From Planctomycetota bacterium (GTDB lineage: Bacteria > Planctomycetota > Phycisphaerae > SM23-33 > FEN-1343), in assembly GCA_012514895.1 (NCBI GenBank), contig JAAYZK010000140.1:1-42201 (forward strand): a stretch of DNA of 42,201 nucleotides. Direction: 5' to 3'. Below the pieces are notes generated by a model. That model worked only from the letters and a program-made list of their open reading frames with translations. It was not told the DNA's origin and did not search any database. This document shows, in pieces, positions 1 to 8,017 of the stretch; the stretch's first letter is position 1; the number at the start of each line of letters is the position of its first letter. The translations under genes were made by a program, and so were the position numbers.

Positions 1-54
1 AGAGCTAACATCGCGCCAGAAAAAAGTCTCACACACTCCGCCCCTGCCCGATCG

Positions 55-83
55 TTGACAGCGGGGCGACTGCGGAGGATCAT
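55..83 (+). promoter_or_regulatory. Candidate sigma70 promoter of the DMT permease
   Basis: TTGACA at 55-60 is a perfect -35 box. After a 17-base spacer GATCAT at 78-83 matches the -10 consensus at four of six positions. The predicted start of transcription near 90 leaves a leader of about 26 bases before the permease ATG, with GGAG at 102-105. The assignment rests on spacing and consensus only. Confidence 0.35.
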
Positions 84-115
84 GCCGGCCTGCGTTCAAC
101 TGGAGCGGTCTGTTC

Positions 116-1009
116 ATGCTGCTGGGCCTGGCCCTCGTGATCATCACCGGACTGTTGTGGGGGGGCGTCGGCATCCTGCACAGCCGCGTGGCCCGCGGCG
201 GGCTGAGCTTCCCTGGTTACGGCGTGGCGACTTCGGTCGTCTCGGCCGCGGCGGCTGCGGTGCTGTACGTGCGTTGGACGCCCCTGCTGGGTGGAGCCGC
301 AACGCGGACGGGAACGCTGGTGGCGGTGTTGGGCGGGTCGACGCTGCTGGGCGTGCTGGGGTTTCTGCTGATCCAGCGGGCGATGCGCCGGGGCCACCAG
401 GCCGGCACGTGGACGGTCGCCCAGTCGGCGATGGTATTCCCCTTCCTGGCCAGTGTGATCCTCTGGCACGACGAGCTCTCGACGGCGCGCGTGGTGGGGT
501 TCCTGGCAATCCTCGCCGGCGTCGCCGCCATCGGCCGCGGGCGGGCTGTGATCGCCGGCGACCACGCGGCGCGCCCCGGCGGACGGTGGTTCGGACTGGC
601 CCTGATGGCGTTCGGCCTGCTGGGCGGGCAGCAGGTGCTCACCCACGTCCCCAACCAGTGGGCCGACTGGACCGACACCGCCAACCTGCGGGCGGCGATC
701 ACGTTCGCCGCGGGGGCCCTGGGCTACGGGGTCGTGACCGTCTGGAAGCGCGCCTGGCCGGGTCGCCGGGAGTGGCTGCTGGCCCTGATCGGCGCCTGCA
801 TCGGCCTGGCCAGCCAGGGGTGCTTCTTCTCCGGCCTGGATTGCCTCAGCGCCATCGACCTCGGCGCCATCGTCTATCCCACCGCCATCGGCGTCTGTAT
901 CCTCACCTTCGCCCTCTACAGCCTCCTGGTCCTGGGCGAACCGACCAGCCCCTACCACTGGCTCGGCCTGGCATGCTGCATCGGGGGAATCCTTGTGATC
1001 GCGCTGTGA
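116..1009 (+). CDS. DMT-superfamily (EamA-like) permease
   Basis: This is a 297-residue integral inner-membrane protein, the usual length for the drug/metabolite transporter superfamily. It is almost entirely hydrophobic, with about ten predicted helices in two similar halves (roughly residues 1-135 and 155-297) separated by a charged linker near 140-155. It ends in the family's typical short hydrophobic tail (GGILVIAL). ATG 116 is chosen because GGAG lies 10 bases upstream and the first helix begins at residue 2. The gene stands alone: the next gene is on the opposite strand and ends at 1138, so the two converge. Nothing in the sequence or neighbourhood reveals the substrate; amino acids, nucleosides and sugar phosphates are all known for the superfamily. 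The fold assignment is firm, the function is not. Confidence 0.8.
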   Translation: MLLGLALVIITGLLWGGVGILHSRVARGGLSFPGYGVATSVVSAAAAAVLYVRWTPLLGGAATRTGTLVAVLGGSTLLGVLGFLLIQRAMRRGHQAGTWTVAQSAMVFPFLASVILWHDELSTARVVGFLAILAGVAAIGRGRAVIAGDHAARPGGRWFGLALMAFGLLGGQQVLTHVPNQWADWTDTANLRAAITFAAGALGYGVVTVWKRAWPGRREWLLALIGACIGLASQGCFFSGLDCLSAIDLGAIVYPTAIGVCILTFALYSLLVLGEPTSPYHWLGLACCIGGILVIAL

Positions 1010-1137
1010 CCGCCGTCGGGTCGTGTCGGGGAAGGATCCGGGCGCCAACTCCCGCAGCCGGTCGGTCTCGTGCCAACCCCTCTTGACGCTATCGGCTGGC
1101 GATGTCCACGTGAATCCTGGCCGGCGCCTGGACAGTC

Positions 1138-2319
1138 CTACGGCTGGGCATCGCGATCGTCCCGGCCGGGTTTGACAGGAGTAACTGCCGGATTTGTAGA
1201 GGGTTGCGTCTCCGGGACCGGGGCGTATTCGGCCCGCAGCTTCTCCAGCAGTTCGTCCCGCCGGCGTTCGATGCGATCGACCAGTTCGGCCGGGAGGTCC
1301 TCGGGGCGGAAGAAGACGCGGAAATCGGCGCCGTCGGGGCCTTCGAGGGCCAGCGAGACGATGAAGGGGGGCCGCGGGCGGCTCTGGCCGTCCTGCGGAA
1401 CGCCGCCGGGGGCGGCGGTGACGCGGAGGGCCAGGCCCTCAGGCTGGAAGACCAGGCCCGTCGCGCCGCTGATGGCCTCGAAGGCCTCGCCGATCGTCGC
1501 GCGATCCATCAGCAGCGTGAAGGTGTTGCGGACCTCCGGGGCAACCAGCGCCAGCACGCCGGGATCCATCTTCATCTCCAGGTCGGCCTTGCGGGCCAGG
1601 TCGAAGATCACCTGCGACAGCGGCTGGTTGCGGTACTCGACGGTCACCAGCCGGCGAAGCTGCCGGATCGCCTGCGTCTGGCGGGTGACGATCATGATCT
1701 GGGTTTCCCAGACATACCACGTCAACTGCCGCCCGTGGACGAGCTGGTCGAGGTAGTCCGCCCCGGTGCACGGCAGGGCGCGGTCGGCGGCGAGGACCGC
1801 CGCCGCCCGGTCCGCCGACGCCATGTCGTGCCAGAGCAACTCCAGCCCCGGCAGCCCGGTGAGGCGCCGCAACTGGTCGATCGCCGGCTCGCCCCGGCGG
1901 AGCGTCTTGCTGTGGAGGATCTCCAGGATCTCCACTTCGGTGAACGTCGGCCGTCGCCCGATCCGCCGCAGCGAGGGCGTCGGCCCTATGACGACCACGC
2001 CGTCCTCCAGGGCGTACTCCAGCGCCATCGGTGTCAGCATCGCCGACAGGGCATCGCGGAGCTTGACGTTGCGGGCCGTCATCCGCACCCGGGTCTGCGA
2101 CCCGTGCGGCAGGCAGTCCAGCACCTCCGGCGACAGGCGGATCGACAGCCCCGACACCTCGGCGAACCGGCCGACCGCCTGGGTGATCGGCATGTCCTCG
2201 ATCTGGATGCTGAACGGCTCATCCAACGCCCGCAACACAAGCCCTTCATCCTGGGCCGCGGCCGGCACCACCGACACGAGGGCCGCCGCCAGGCCCACCA
2301 TCGCGATCTGCAGCTTCAT
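1138..2319 (-). CDS. Exported STN-repeat protein
   Basis: A 393-residue secreted protein with a clear Sec signal peptide (residues 1-22, cut after AAA). It contains what look like three STN-type (secretin/TonB N-terminal) repeats at about 36-112, 150-213 and 226-301. Each has the pattern of a short strand, a helix containing a Leu/Ala-rich core and a closing Val-Val-Ile strand. The C-terminal 50 residues are charged and Pro-rich. STN domains normally sit at the start of outer-membrane secretins or TonB receptors and relay signals; here there is no barrel or secretin core, so the repeats are the whole protein. ATG 2319 is preferred over ATG 2331 because GGAG sits 6 bases ahead of it. It is the third gene behind the sigma factor and anti-sigma factor, about 40 bases downstream, which suggests a sensor or target role. 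The function is inferred only. Confidence 0.7.
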   Translation of the reverse strand: MKLQIAMVGLAAALVSVVPAAAQDEGLVLRALDEPFSIQIEDMPITQAVGRFAEVSGLSIRLSPEVLDCLPHGSQTRVRMTARNVKLRDALSAMLTPMALEYALEDGVVVIGPTPSLRRIGRRPTFTEVEILEILHSKTLRRGEPAIDQLRRLTGLPGLELLWHDMASADRAAAVLAADRALPCTGADYLDQLVHGRQLTWYVWETQIMIVTRQTQAIRQLRRLVTVEYRNQPLSQVIFDLARKADLEMKMDPGVLALVAPEVRNTFTLLMDRATIGEAFEAISGATGLVFQPEGLALRVTAAPGGVPQDGQSRPRPPFIVSLALEGPDGADFRVFFRPEDLPAELVDRIERRRDELLEKLRAEYAPVPETQPSTNPAVTPVKPGRDDRDAQP

Positions 2320-2359
2320 GACTGGCTCCATCTTCCACTGGGCACACCGCTTGCGCGGC

Positions 2360-2971
2360 TCACAGGTCCATGAACAGCCCGCCCGGGTCTCCGCGATCGG
2401 CAGGGGGCGTCACGATGACGATCGTGCCCGACCGGCCGGGCGAGGCCAGGCGGTCGCCCTGGGCGTCCAGGGGCGGTTCGGCGGGGGCATCGCTGTAAGC
2501 CACCACCAGTTCGCCCGCCACCACCGGAGCCGGGCGAACGGGTCCGGCACGGACGCTCCCGTCGTCGGCGGGCGGAGGCGTCCGGTAGACCACCACCAGG
2601 TGCGACGGCGCCGGTGCAGGCGGCAGCAGCATCTGGCGGGCGATCACCGCCACCGCCACCACGGCCGCCACCGCCGCCACGCCGGCGGCCCACCGCCCCA
2701 GCCGGCGCGGCCACATCGCCTCCGGCGGCGCCAGCAGCGCCTCGCGCTCCAGCGATGCCTGGATCGTCTGACGCTGCAGTTCCCAGTCGACCTCGGGGGT
2801 CTGCTCGGAGGCCATCTCCGCGAGGATCGAATCCAGCGCCTCGTACCGCCGGTGCTCGGCCGCCAGCGCCGGATCGATCGCCAGGCGCGCCTTGAGCGCC
2901 TCGGCCTGCTCGCGGGGCAGCGTCCCGTCGATCAGATCGCAGAGCCTGGCTTCAAGTTCCTTGTCATGCAT
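2360..2971 (-). CDS. Membrane anti-sigma factor (non-zinc type)
   Basis: A 203-residue single-pass protein directly after the ECF sigma gene, the standard place for its anti-sigma factor. Residues 1-60 form a helical region of the type that clamps the sigma factor. A transmembrane segment spans about 94-116. The remaining 85 residues are outside the cytoplasm and rich in Pro and Ala. The His-x3-Cys-x2-Cys motif of zinc-binding anti-sigma factors is missing. The outer part carries three short, similar strand-plus-Pro units (LVVVYRTPPPAD, LVVAYSDAPAEP, TIVIVTPPAD). The gene begins 30 bases after the sigma stop, with GGGGAG ahead of ATG 2971. The role is inferred from topology and position, because the cytoplasmic domain is too divergent to recognise on its own. 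Confidence 0.65.
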   Translation of the reverse strand: MHDKELEARLCDLIDGTLPREQAEALKARLAIDPALAAEHRRYEALDSILAEMASEQTPEVDWELQRQTIQASLEREALLAPPEAMWPRRLGRWAAGVAAVAAVVAVAVIARQMLLPPAPAPSHLVVVYRTPPPADDGSVRAGPVRPAPVVAGELVVAYSDAPAEPPLDAQGDRLASPGRSGTIVIVTPPADRGDPGGLFMDL

Positions 2972-3001
2972 GGGTCATGCTCCCCGTCCGGCCCTCGGCC
3001 G

Positions 3002-3592
3002 TCAGAGGTAGTCGCCGAAACGCTCCTTGAGCTTCTTTCTCGCCGCGAACACGTTCCACTTGGCCGCCTCGACGCTGATGCCCAGGATCTCGGCGACCTC
3101 CTTGTGGGACAGCTTTTCCATGCTGAACAGCACCAGGGCCGCCCGCTGCTTTTCCGGCAGTTCGTCCAGCGCGCGGCCGATGGCGGCCTTCAGTTCCTCG
3201 GCCGACGCCAGCTCTTCCGGACCCGGGGCCTTCGAGGCCACCCAGCCGCCCGGGGCCGGATCGTCCGACGAGGACGCATCGGCCGGGCGATCCAGGCTGA
3301 TCGTGCGGCGGACCGCACGGTCCCGGCGGCGGTTCAGCGCCAGGTTGCCGACGATCCGCAGCAGCCAGGGGCCGAACCGCTGGGGGTCGCTGAGACTGCG
3401 CAACTTGCTGAAAGCACGGCAGCATGCGTCCTGCACCACCTCCATGGCGTCGTCCCGGTTGTCCAGCAGACGGAACGCAACTCCCGTCGCCTGCCGCTGA
3501 TACCGCTGAACGAGGCGGCCGAACGCCTGTCGGTCCCCGCCGCGAACGGCGATCACCAGTTCGGCGTCGGTTGGCTGCGACTGATCAGCCAT
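3002..3592 (-). CDS. ECF-family RNA polymerase sigma factor
   Basis: A 196-residue extracytoplasmic-function sigma factor containing only the two conserved modules. Region 2 lies at about 10-92, including the core-binding helix and the -10-recognising FGPWLLRIVGNLALN stretch. Region 4 lies at about 135-192, with the helix-turn-helix SHKEVAEILGISVEAAKWNV. The linker between them (about 95-125) is Asp/Ser/Pro-rich. It would direct RNA polymerase to a small set of promoters when released by the membrane protein encoded next. It is the first gene of a three-gene minus-strand unit. ATG 3592 has GAGAG just upstream. A heptad repeat and a GTGTCTAAC box (minus strand, 3607-3615) lie immediately before it. 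The stimulus is unknown. Confidence 0.88.
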   Translation of the reverse strand: MADQSQPTDAELVIAVRGGDRQAFGRLVQRYQRQATGVAFRLLDNRDDAMEVVQDACCRAFSKLRSLSDPQRFGPWLLRIVGNLALNRRRDRAVRRTISLDRPADASSSDDPAPGGWVASKAPGPEELASAEELKAAIGRALDELPEKQRAALVLFSMEKLSHKEVAEILGISVEAAKWNVFAARKKLKERFGDYL

Positions 3593-3606
3593 GTGGCTCT
3601 CAACAC

Positions 3607-3687
3607 GTTAGACACGCCGCGCGACAGGGCGTTGGGATCCCTCTCGGATCTGAAATCCCAAATCCCAGATCCCGGATCCCTCGATCC
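3607..3687. repeat. Degenerate 7-bp tandem repeat with GTTAGACAC box
   Basis: On the plus strand the units AAATCCC (3653-3659), AAATCCC (3660-3666), AGATCCC (3667-3673) and GGATCCC (3674-3680) follow each other without a gap. A degraded unit TCGATCC comes next, and another GGATCCC lies at 3635-3641. GTTAGACAC stands at 3607-3615. A second, shorter version with the same box in the same order is at 11577-11638. Both precede the start codon of a minus-strand gene. Confidence 0.7.
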
Positions 3688-3784
3688 TCCGGGGCCGGAT
3701 GCGGCGTATTGTACAGTACAGGCCTGCCATCCGCCACAGGCGGTGTCGCCCGTGTCGGGCGGGCCCGGCGGCGGAGGCGGCGCG

Positions 3785-3813
3785 TTGAAGTGCCGAGGGG
3801 CCTTCGGTAGAAT
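3785..3813 (+). promoter_or_regulatory. Candidate sigma70 promoter of the SHOCT gene
   Basis: TTGAAG (3785-3790), a 17-base spacer and TAGAAT (3808-3813, five of six consensus) match a housekeeping promoter. Transcription would start near 3820, only about five bases before ATG 3825, so the message would be almost leaderless. Confidence 0.4.
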
Positions 3814-3824
3814 TGGGGGAAGAG

Positions 3825-4169
3825 ATGACCCCGACAGCATGCGCATCGTCCTCGATCGTAGGCGCACGAGTTGATTACGCTCAACTTGCGCTGGCGGCGG
3901 GATTCCTGCTGGTTCTGCTGGTGGCCGGTTACGTTGGGGTGTCGATGCTGCGGCGGTGGATGCGGCGCAACTCGGCCGACCGGACGGTGATATCGTTCAC
4001 GCTGGAAGATCTGCGCAGGATGCACCGGGAAGGTCAGCTCAGCGACGAGGAGTTCAGCCGGGCGCGCGAGCGGATGCTGGCGAAATTCGGCGGCGGGGCT
4101 CCGCCGCGGGCGACGGGACGGCCGGGCGGGGAAAATCTACCGCCCGGGGATGGAACTTCGTTAAGTTGA
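3825..4169 (+). CDS. Small membrane protein with C-terminal SHOCT domain
   Basis: A 114-residue protein with one transmembrane helix (about residues 21-45) followed by a basic stretch and a short helical module at about 60-90. The core LRRMHREGQLSDEEFSRAR of that module is the SHOCT signature (short C-terminal domain, Leu-x2-Leu, Gly-x-Ile/Leu-[ST]-x2-Glu-[FY]). The SHOCT module is usually attached to membrane or tubular proteins and thought to mediate oligomerisation. ATG 3825 is chosen over the in-frame TTG at 3813 because GGGGGA lies just ahead of it and TTG 3813 falls inside the predicted -10 box. clpX follows 80 bases downstream on the same strand and may be cotranscribed. The molecular role is unknown. 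Confidence 0.65.
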   Translation: MTPTACASSSIVGARVDYAQLALAAGFLLVLLVAGYVGVSMLRRWMRRNSADRTVISFTLEDLRRMHREGQLSDEEFSRARERMLAKFGGGAPPRATGRPGGENLPPGDGTSLS

Positions 4170-4249
4170 CTTGGAAGCTGAGACGATAAGGTTAGGCGGC
4201 TGCAAAGATAATGAACCATTGTGTACTCGGGGGTCAGGAATAGCATCCT

Positions 4250-5545
4250 ATGGCGAAGCAAACGCGAGACGGCGGCGGCGGGCCCGGCCGTCCCGGTCGA
4301 AAGCCGGGTATCTGCAGCTTCTGCAATCGGTCCCAGCGGGATGTCGGACCGATGGTGGAAGGGCCCGACAATGTATTCATCTGCGCCAACTGCGTGGAAT
4401 TGTGCCACAACATCATCCGGCAGGAGAAGCGCAAGCTCTCCGAGTCCAAGCCCCTGTTCACCTCGATCCCGACTCCGCGCGAGATCAAGGAGTACCTCGA
4501 CCAGTACGTCATCGGGCAGGGCCACGCCAAGCGCACGCTGTCGGTGGCGGTGCACAACCACTACAAGCGGCTGATGCACGTCGACGCCGGCGGCGATGAC
4601 GACGTCGAGATCGAGAAATCCAACGTCCTGCTGATCGGCCCGACGGGATCGGGCAAGACGCTGCTGGCCCGGACGCTGGCCCGCATGCTTAACGTTCCGT
4701 TCGCCATCGGCGACGCGACCACGCTCACCGAGGCGGGCTACGTCGGCGAGGACGTCGAGAACGTCCTGCTCAAGCTGCTCCAGGCGGCCGACTACGACCT
4801 GGAGGCGGCCCAGCGGGGCATCATCTTCCTCGACGAGGTCGACAAGATCGGCAAGACCTCCTCGAACGTCTCCATCACCCGCGACGTGTCGGGCGAGGGC
4901 GTTCAGCAGGCCCTGCTGAAGATGCTCGAGGGAACCATCTCGAACATCCCGCCCCAGGGCGGGCGCAAGCACCCCGAGCAGCAGTATATCCAGATGGACA
5001 CCTCGCAGATCCTGTTCATCTGCGGCGGCACCTTCGTGGGCCTCGACGACATCATCGGCAAGCGCATCGGCAAGCGGGCCATCGGCTTCTTCGCCGAGAC
5101 CGAGGCCGAAGACCCGGTGGCGGCGCAGGCGGACATCCTCCAGCAGGTGGAGCCCGACGACCTGGTCCGCTTCGGGATGATCCCCGAACTGATCGGGCGG
5201 CTGCCGGTGGTGGCGGCGCTGAGCCCGCTGGACGAGCAGACCATGGTGTCGATCCTCACCGAGCCCAAGAACGCCATCATCAAGCAGTACCAGCACCTGT
5301 TCAAGATGGAAGGCGCCACGCTGGTGTTCACCGACGACGCCCTGCGGGCCATCGCCGCCCAGGCGATGAAGCGCGAGGTCGGCGCCCGCGCCCTGCGCAG
5401 CGTCGTCGAGTCGCTCATGCTCGACCTGCTGTTCGAGCTGCCCGAAGCCAAGGCCCAAGGGATGACCTACGAGATCACCGCCGAGATGGTCAACGACGTC
5501 TCCAAGGCCAACCTCTATACCGCGCAGAAAAAACTGTCGGCGTAG
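4250..5545 (+). CDS. clpX: ATP-dependent Clp protease ATP-binding subunit ClpX
   Basis: A 431-residue AAA+ unfoldase that forms a hexamer, binds tagged proteins and threads them into ClpP in the cytoplasm. The N-terminal zinc-binding domain has its four cysteines at C22, C25, C45 and C48. Walker A (GPTGSGKT) is near 130-137, the pore loop GYVGED near 163-168 and Walker B with FLDEVDKI near 192-199. The sensor-2 motif [10 protein letters not shown] is near the C-terminus. The IGF tripeptide at about 278-280 is the ClpP-docking loop, so this is a protease partner and not a stand-alone chaperone. The length is typical. ATG 4250 has AGGA 10 bases upstream. No clpP or tig lies beside it, unlike in many bacteria. 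A strong hairpin terminator follows at 5574. Confidence 0.97.
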   Translation: MAKQTRDGGGGPGRPGRKPGICSFCNRSQRDVGPMVEGPDNVFICANCVELCHNIIRQEKRKLSESKPLFTSIPTPREIKEYLDQYVIGQGHAKRTLSVAVHNHYKRLMHVDAGGDDDVEIEKSNVLLIGPTGSGKTLLARTLARMLNVPFAIGDATTLTEAGYVGEDVENVLLKLLQAADYDLEAAQRGIIFLDEVDKIGKTSSNVSITRDVSGEGVQQALLKMLEGTISNIPPQGGRKHPEQQYIQMDTSQILFICGGTFVGLDDIIGKRIGKRAIGFFAETEAEDPVAAQADILQQVEPDDLVRFGMIPELIGRLPVVAALSPLDEQTMVSILTEPKNAIIKQYQHLFKMEGATLVFTDDALRAIAAQAMKREVGARALRSVVESLMLDLLFELPEAKAQGMTYEITAEMVNDVSKANLYTAQKKLSA

Positions 5546-5573
5546 ACGCCTCCGCGGCGCGATGGATGACCTG

Positions 5574-5620
5574 ACCGGGTGCCTGTTCACGCAAGCGTGA
5601 GCACGGCACCCGGTTTCTTC
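5574..5620 (+). terminator. Rho-independent terminator of clpX
   Basis: ACCGGGTGCC at 5574-5583 pairs with GGCACCCGGT at 5605-5614. The inner TTCACGC/GCGTGAG arms extend it into a stem of nearly 19 pairs with one bulge, closed by a very short loop. TTCTTC follows. It ends 17 bases before the next ORF, so that gene probably has its own promoter or depends on read-through. Confidence 0.8.
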
Positions 5621-5637
5621 ACAACCCCCTGGACCGC

Positions 5638-6129
5638 ATGAACTACTGGTTCACCACTCAATGGCCCACGCGCGGACGGATCGTCTCGGCCCGCCCGTTG
5701 TCGACGCTACGGCCGGCCGCCCCGCCGACGATGCCGCGGGAGGGCGATCCGGTGCTGATCTGCGGTGTGGCGGTCGACTGGCAGGTGGTTCGCGCCGAGC
5801 GGCCGCAGCGGCGCCCCGTCGCCGAGCAGTGGCCCCAGCCGCCCGGAACCGTCGTCGAGGCGGTCGTCATCCGCCCCCCCGCCGACGAGGCCGATCGCCG
5901 GCCGCTGTGCCTCGGGCGGGACCCGTCCTGTTGGATCCGCCTGCTCGACCTGCGCCTGCCCAACTACGATGGCTTCGCCCCCTTCGACGACATCCTTCAC
6001 ATCCTCGGCATGGACGACGTCAACGCCCAGCGCCTCGCCCGCACCGACCTGGCGGACCTCGTGGCGGTCACCGCCGAGCAGTTCGACCGCCTGCGGACGC
6101 TGTTCATCCAGCGCCGGCCGCCCGGCTAG
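5638..6129 (+). CDS. Hypothetical protein, 163 residues
   Basis: I do not recognise a family with confidence. The ORF starts at ATG 5638, 24 bases after the clpX hairpin, with only a weak ribosome site (GGACC). It begins MNYWFTTQWPTRG, an opening reminiscent of small EVE/ASCH-like RNA-binding domains (Tyr-Trp near the start), but the rest does not clearly continue that fold. Residues 35-110 alternate Val-rich strands with Arg/Pro-rich loops. The C-terminal 45 residues look helical, with a helix-hairpin-helix-like run (ILGMDDVNAQRLARTDLADL). There is no signal peptide or membrane segment, so it is cytoplasmic. The alternative frames across this region lack amphipathic or hydrophobic patterns, which favours this one. 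An accessory role next to ClpX is possible but unsupported. Confidence 0.5.
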   Translation: MNYWFTTQWPTRGRIVSARPLSTLRPAAPPTMPREGDPVLICGVAVDWQVVRAERPQRRPVAEQWPQPPGTVVEAVVIRPPADEADRRPLCLGRDPSCWIRLLDLRLPNYDGFAPFDDILHILGMDDVNAQRLARTDLADLVAVTAEQFDRLRTLFIQRRPPG

Positions 6130-6305
6130 ACCGTTCTCCTGCTGAATCTGCGTGCCTGGGCCGAACGAGGACGAGCACGGCGAGGAGGTCGAAGCAGGCA
6201 ACCTTGTCGGTTGCCGATGGAGACCGACGACGCCAGGCGAAGCCGCAGCCGGCTCCAGGCCGCACAGGCAATAGGAAAGCGGTCCGGGCCGCCGTCCCCA
6301 GGGCG

Positions 6306-6334
6306 TGGACCCGCCGCCGCGGGCGCCTTATGAT
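6306..6334 (+). promoter_or_regulatory. Candidate sigma70 promoter of the DUF4139 gene
   Basis: TGGACC (6306-6311), a 17-base spacer and TATGAT (6329-6334, five of six) give a plausible promoter with a leader of about 60 bases before ATG 6403. The preceding 170 bases hold no gene that I can support; they contain one perfect seven-pair hairpin (GGCAACC/GGTTGCC, 6197-6215) without a T-run. Confidence 0.4.
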
Positions 6335-6402
6335 GGAGCCGGACGCCCCCGGGCGGATCGAAGGGGGCCGCTGCCGTCGTTGATCACATGAAGGAGACGA
6401 CG

Positions 6403-7851
6403 ATGAAGACGATCGCGACGAGGACGGGGCTGCTCCTGGCGGCGCTGCTGCTCTCCTGGCCGGGCGGGCAGGCGGCCGCCGAGACGGCCGAGGGGATCAC
6501 GCTGACGGTCTATAACAACAACTTCGCCCTGGTGCGCGAGGTGCGGGCGTTGACGATCGGCCCCGACGGACAGGTGACCTTCGAGGACGTCCCCCGGACC
6601 ATCGACCCGACGACGGTCCGCGTCCGCAGCCTCACCGACCCGGCCGTGACGCTGCTCGAACAGAATTACCAGTACGACCTGGCCGACGCCGACAGCCTGC
6701 TGCGCCGGTATCTCGGTCTGCGGATCGAGGTCGTCGCGTCGGATCTGGCCTACGCCGGCACGCTGCTGAGCTTCGACGACCGGACGCTCGTGCTGGACGG
6801 CGACGACGGGCTGGTGATGGTCCAGCGGGGCGACCACATCCGCGACATCCGCGTCAGCCGCCTGCCCGAAGGGCTCCGGGTCCGCCCGACGCTGGTGTGG
6901 CTGATGAACGGCCCCCGCAAGGCCGAGGAGCTCATGGAGGTGACCTACCTGGCGGACAACCTCGCCTGGCAGGCCGCCTACACCCTGGCCCTGGCCGGCG
7001 ACGACACCGCCACCCTGTCAGGCTGGGTCAGCCTGGACAACCGCTCCGGCAAGACCTACCGCGACGCGGCCCTGCGGCTGGTGGCCGGGAACGTCAGCCG
7101 CGGCGAACAGCCCTATGCTCCCCGACCCTACGCCCGCGCCGAGATGATGATGGCCGGCGGCGGCGCCCCCGGCGCGGCCGCCATGGAGGAGCAGGCGTTC
7201 TTCGAGTACCACCTTTACACGCTGGGGCGGACCACGACGCTGGCCGACAACGAGACCAAGCAGCTCGAGCTGTTCCCCTCGGCCACCGGCCTGTCGGTCA
7301 GGCGCCGGCTGGTCTATCAGCCGCTGGGCGACTTCCGCTACCACGCGGGCGGACGCTACACCGAGCCGGGGTACGGCGTCCTGAACGGCGAAAAGCAGGT
7401 CGACGTGGTCATCGAGGTGCCCAACACCGAGGCCAACCGTCTGGGCCTCCCCCTGCCGGCCGGGCCCGTCCGGGTGGTCCAGACGGCCTCAGACGGCCGG
7501 GGCGCCGTCTTCCTGGGGGCCGAACGGATCGACCACACGCCCGCCGGCGAGACGCTGGACCTGCAGATCGGCTCGACCTTCGACGTCGTCGGCGAAAGGC
7601 GCCAGGCCGGCTTCCGCCTCGAAAAGGGACGCGCCTGGATGCAGGAGCAGATCGAGATCCGCCTGCGCAACCGCAAGGACGAAGCGGCGACCGTCCGCGT
7701 CAAGGAACCCATGTACCGCTGGGCGACCTGGCGGCTCACCGCCGAGTCGATCAAGCATGCCGAGGTCGAGAACCGCACCGTCCTCTGGGATGTCCCCGTC
7801 CCGGCCGGCGAGGAGAAGGTGCTGACGTACACCGTCGAGTACACGTGGTGA
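6403..7851 (+). CDS. Secreted DUF4139 domain protein
   Basis: A 482-residue exported protein of the DUF4139 family, whose function is unknown. A Sec signal peptide covers about residues 1-27. The mature part opens with the family's typical start (LTVYNNNFALVREVR), with the PxTIDPTTVRVRS pattern shortly after. The C-terminal half is the beta-rich DUF4139 core and ends on VLTYTVEYTW, as family members do. A Met/Gly/Ala-rich loop (AEMMMAGGGAPGAAAMEE) breaks the middle of the domain. ATG 6403 is chosen over ATG 6388 because AAGGAG (6391-6396) lies exactly 6 bases before it. It is monocistronic as far as can be seen. It is probably periplasmic, or surface-attached through partners; no lipobox or membrane anchor is visible. 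Confidence 0.82.
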   Translation: MKTIATRTGLLLAALLLSWPGGQAAAETAEGITLTVYNNNFALVREVRALTIGPDGQVTFEDVPRTIDPTTVRVRSLTDPAVTLLEQNYQYDLADADSLLRRYLGLRIEVVASDLAYAGTLLSFDDRTLVLDGDDGLVMVQRGDHIRDIRVSRLPEGLRVRPTLVWLMNGPRKAEELMEVTYLADNLAWQAAYTLALAGDDTATLSGWVSLDNRSGKTYRDAALRLVAGNVSRGEQPYAPRPYARAEMMMAGGGAPGAAAMEEQAFFEYHLYTLGRTTTLADNETKQLELFPSATGLSVRRRLVYQPLGDFRYHAGGRYTEPGYGVLNGEKQVDVVIEVPNTEANRLGLPLPAGPVRVVQTASDGRGAVFLGAERIDHTPAGETLDLQIGSTFDVVGERRQAGFRLEKGRAWMQEQIEIRLRNRKDEAATVRVKEPMYRWATWRLTAESIKHAEVENRTVLWDVPVPAGEEKVLTYTVEYTW

Positions 7852-8017
7852 CCTGCGACAGGCTGGAGGCGTGAGACGTGAAGAACGGCAACGGCGGCTA
7901 TCGACTGTCGAACGGGCCCTGTCGGGTCTGGGTCCGCCCCCCAATGTGAGAAGAACAGCGCACGAGATCTGCACCCCGAGGTTGGGGTCTCCGCCGGGTG
8001 GCCTGACCATCCCCTGC

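Noticed and set aside
3635-3687. Heptad repeat as CRISPR array
   Set aside because: The units are only seven bases and adjacent, with no spacers; no cas genes are present.
4034-5590. 518-codon minus-strand open frame over clpX
   Set aside because: Complement of clpX in a frame kept open by base composition.
6197-6215. GGCAACC/GGTTGCC hairpin as riboswitch or terminator
   Set aside because: Only seven pairs, no T-run and no conserved aptamer pattern around it; noted as a simple stem.
7871-8017. Longer EEP-family protein from GTG 7871
   Set aside because: Its first 49 residues are charged and would bury a perfect lipoprotein signal peptide with LAAG-Cys.
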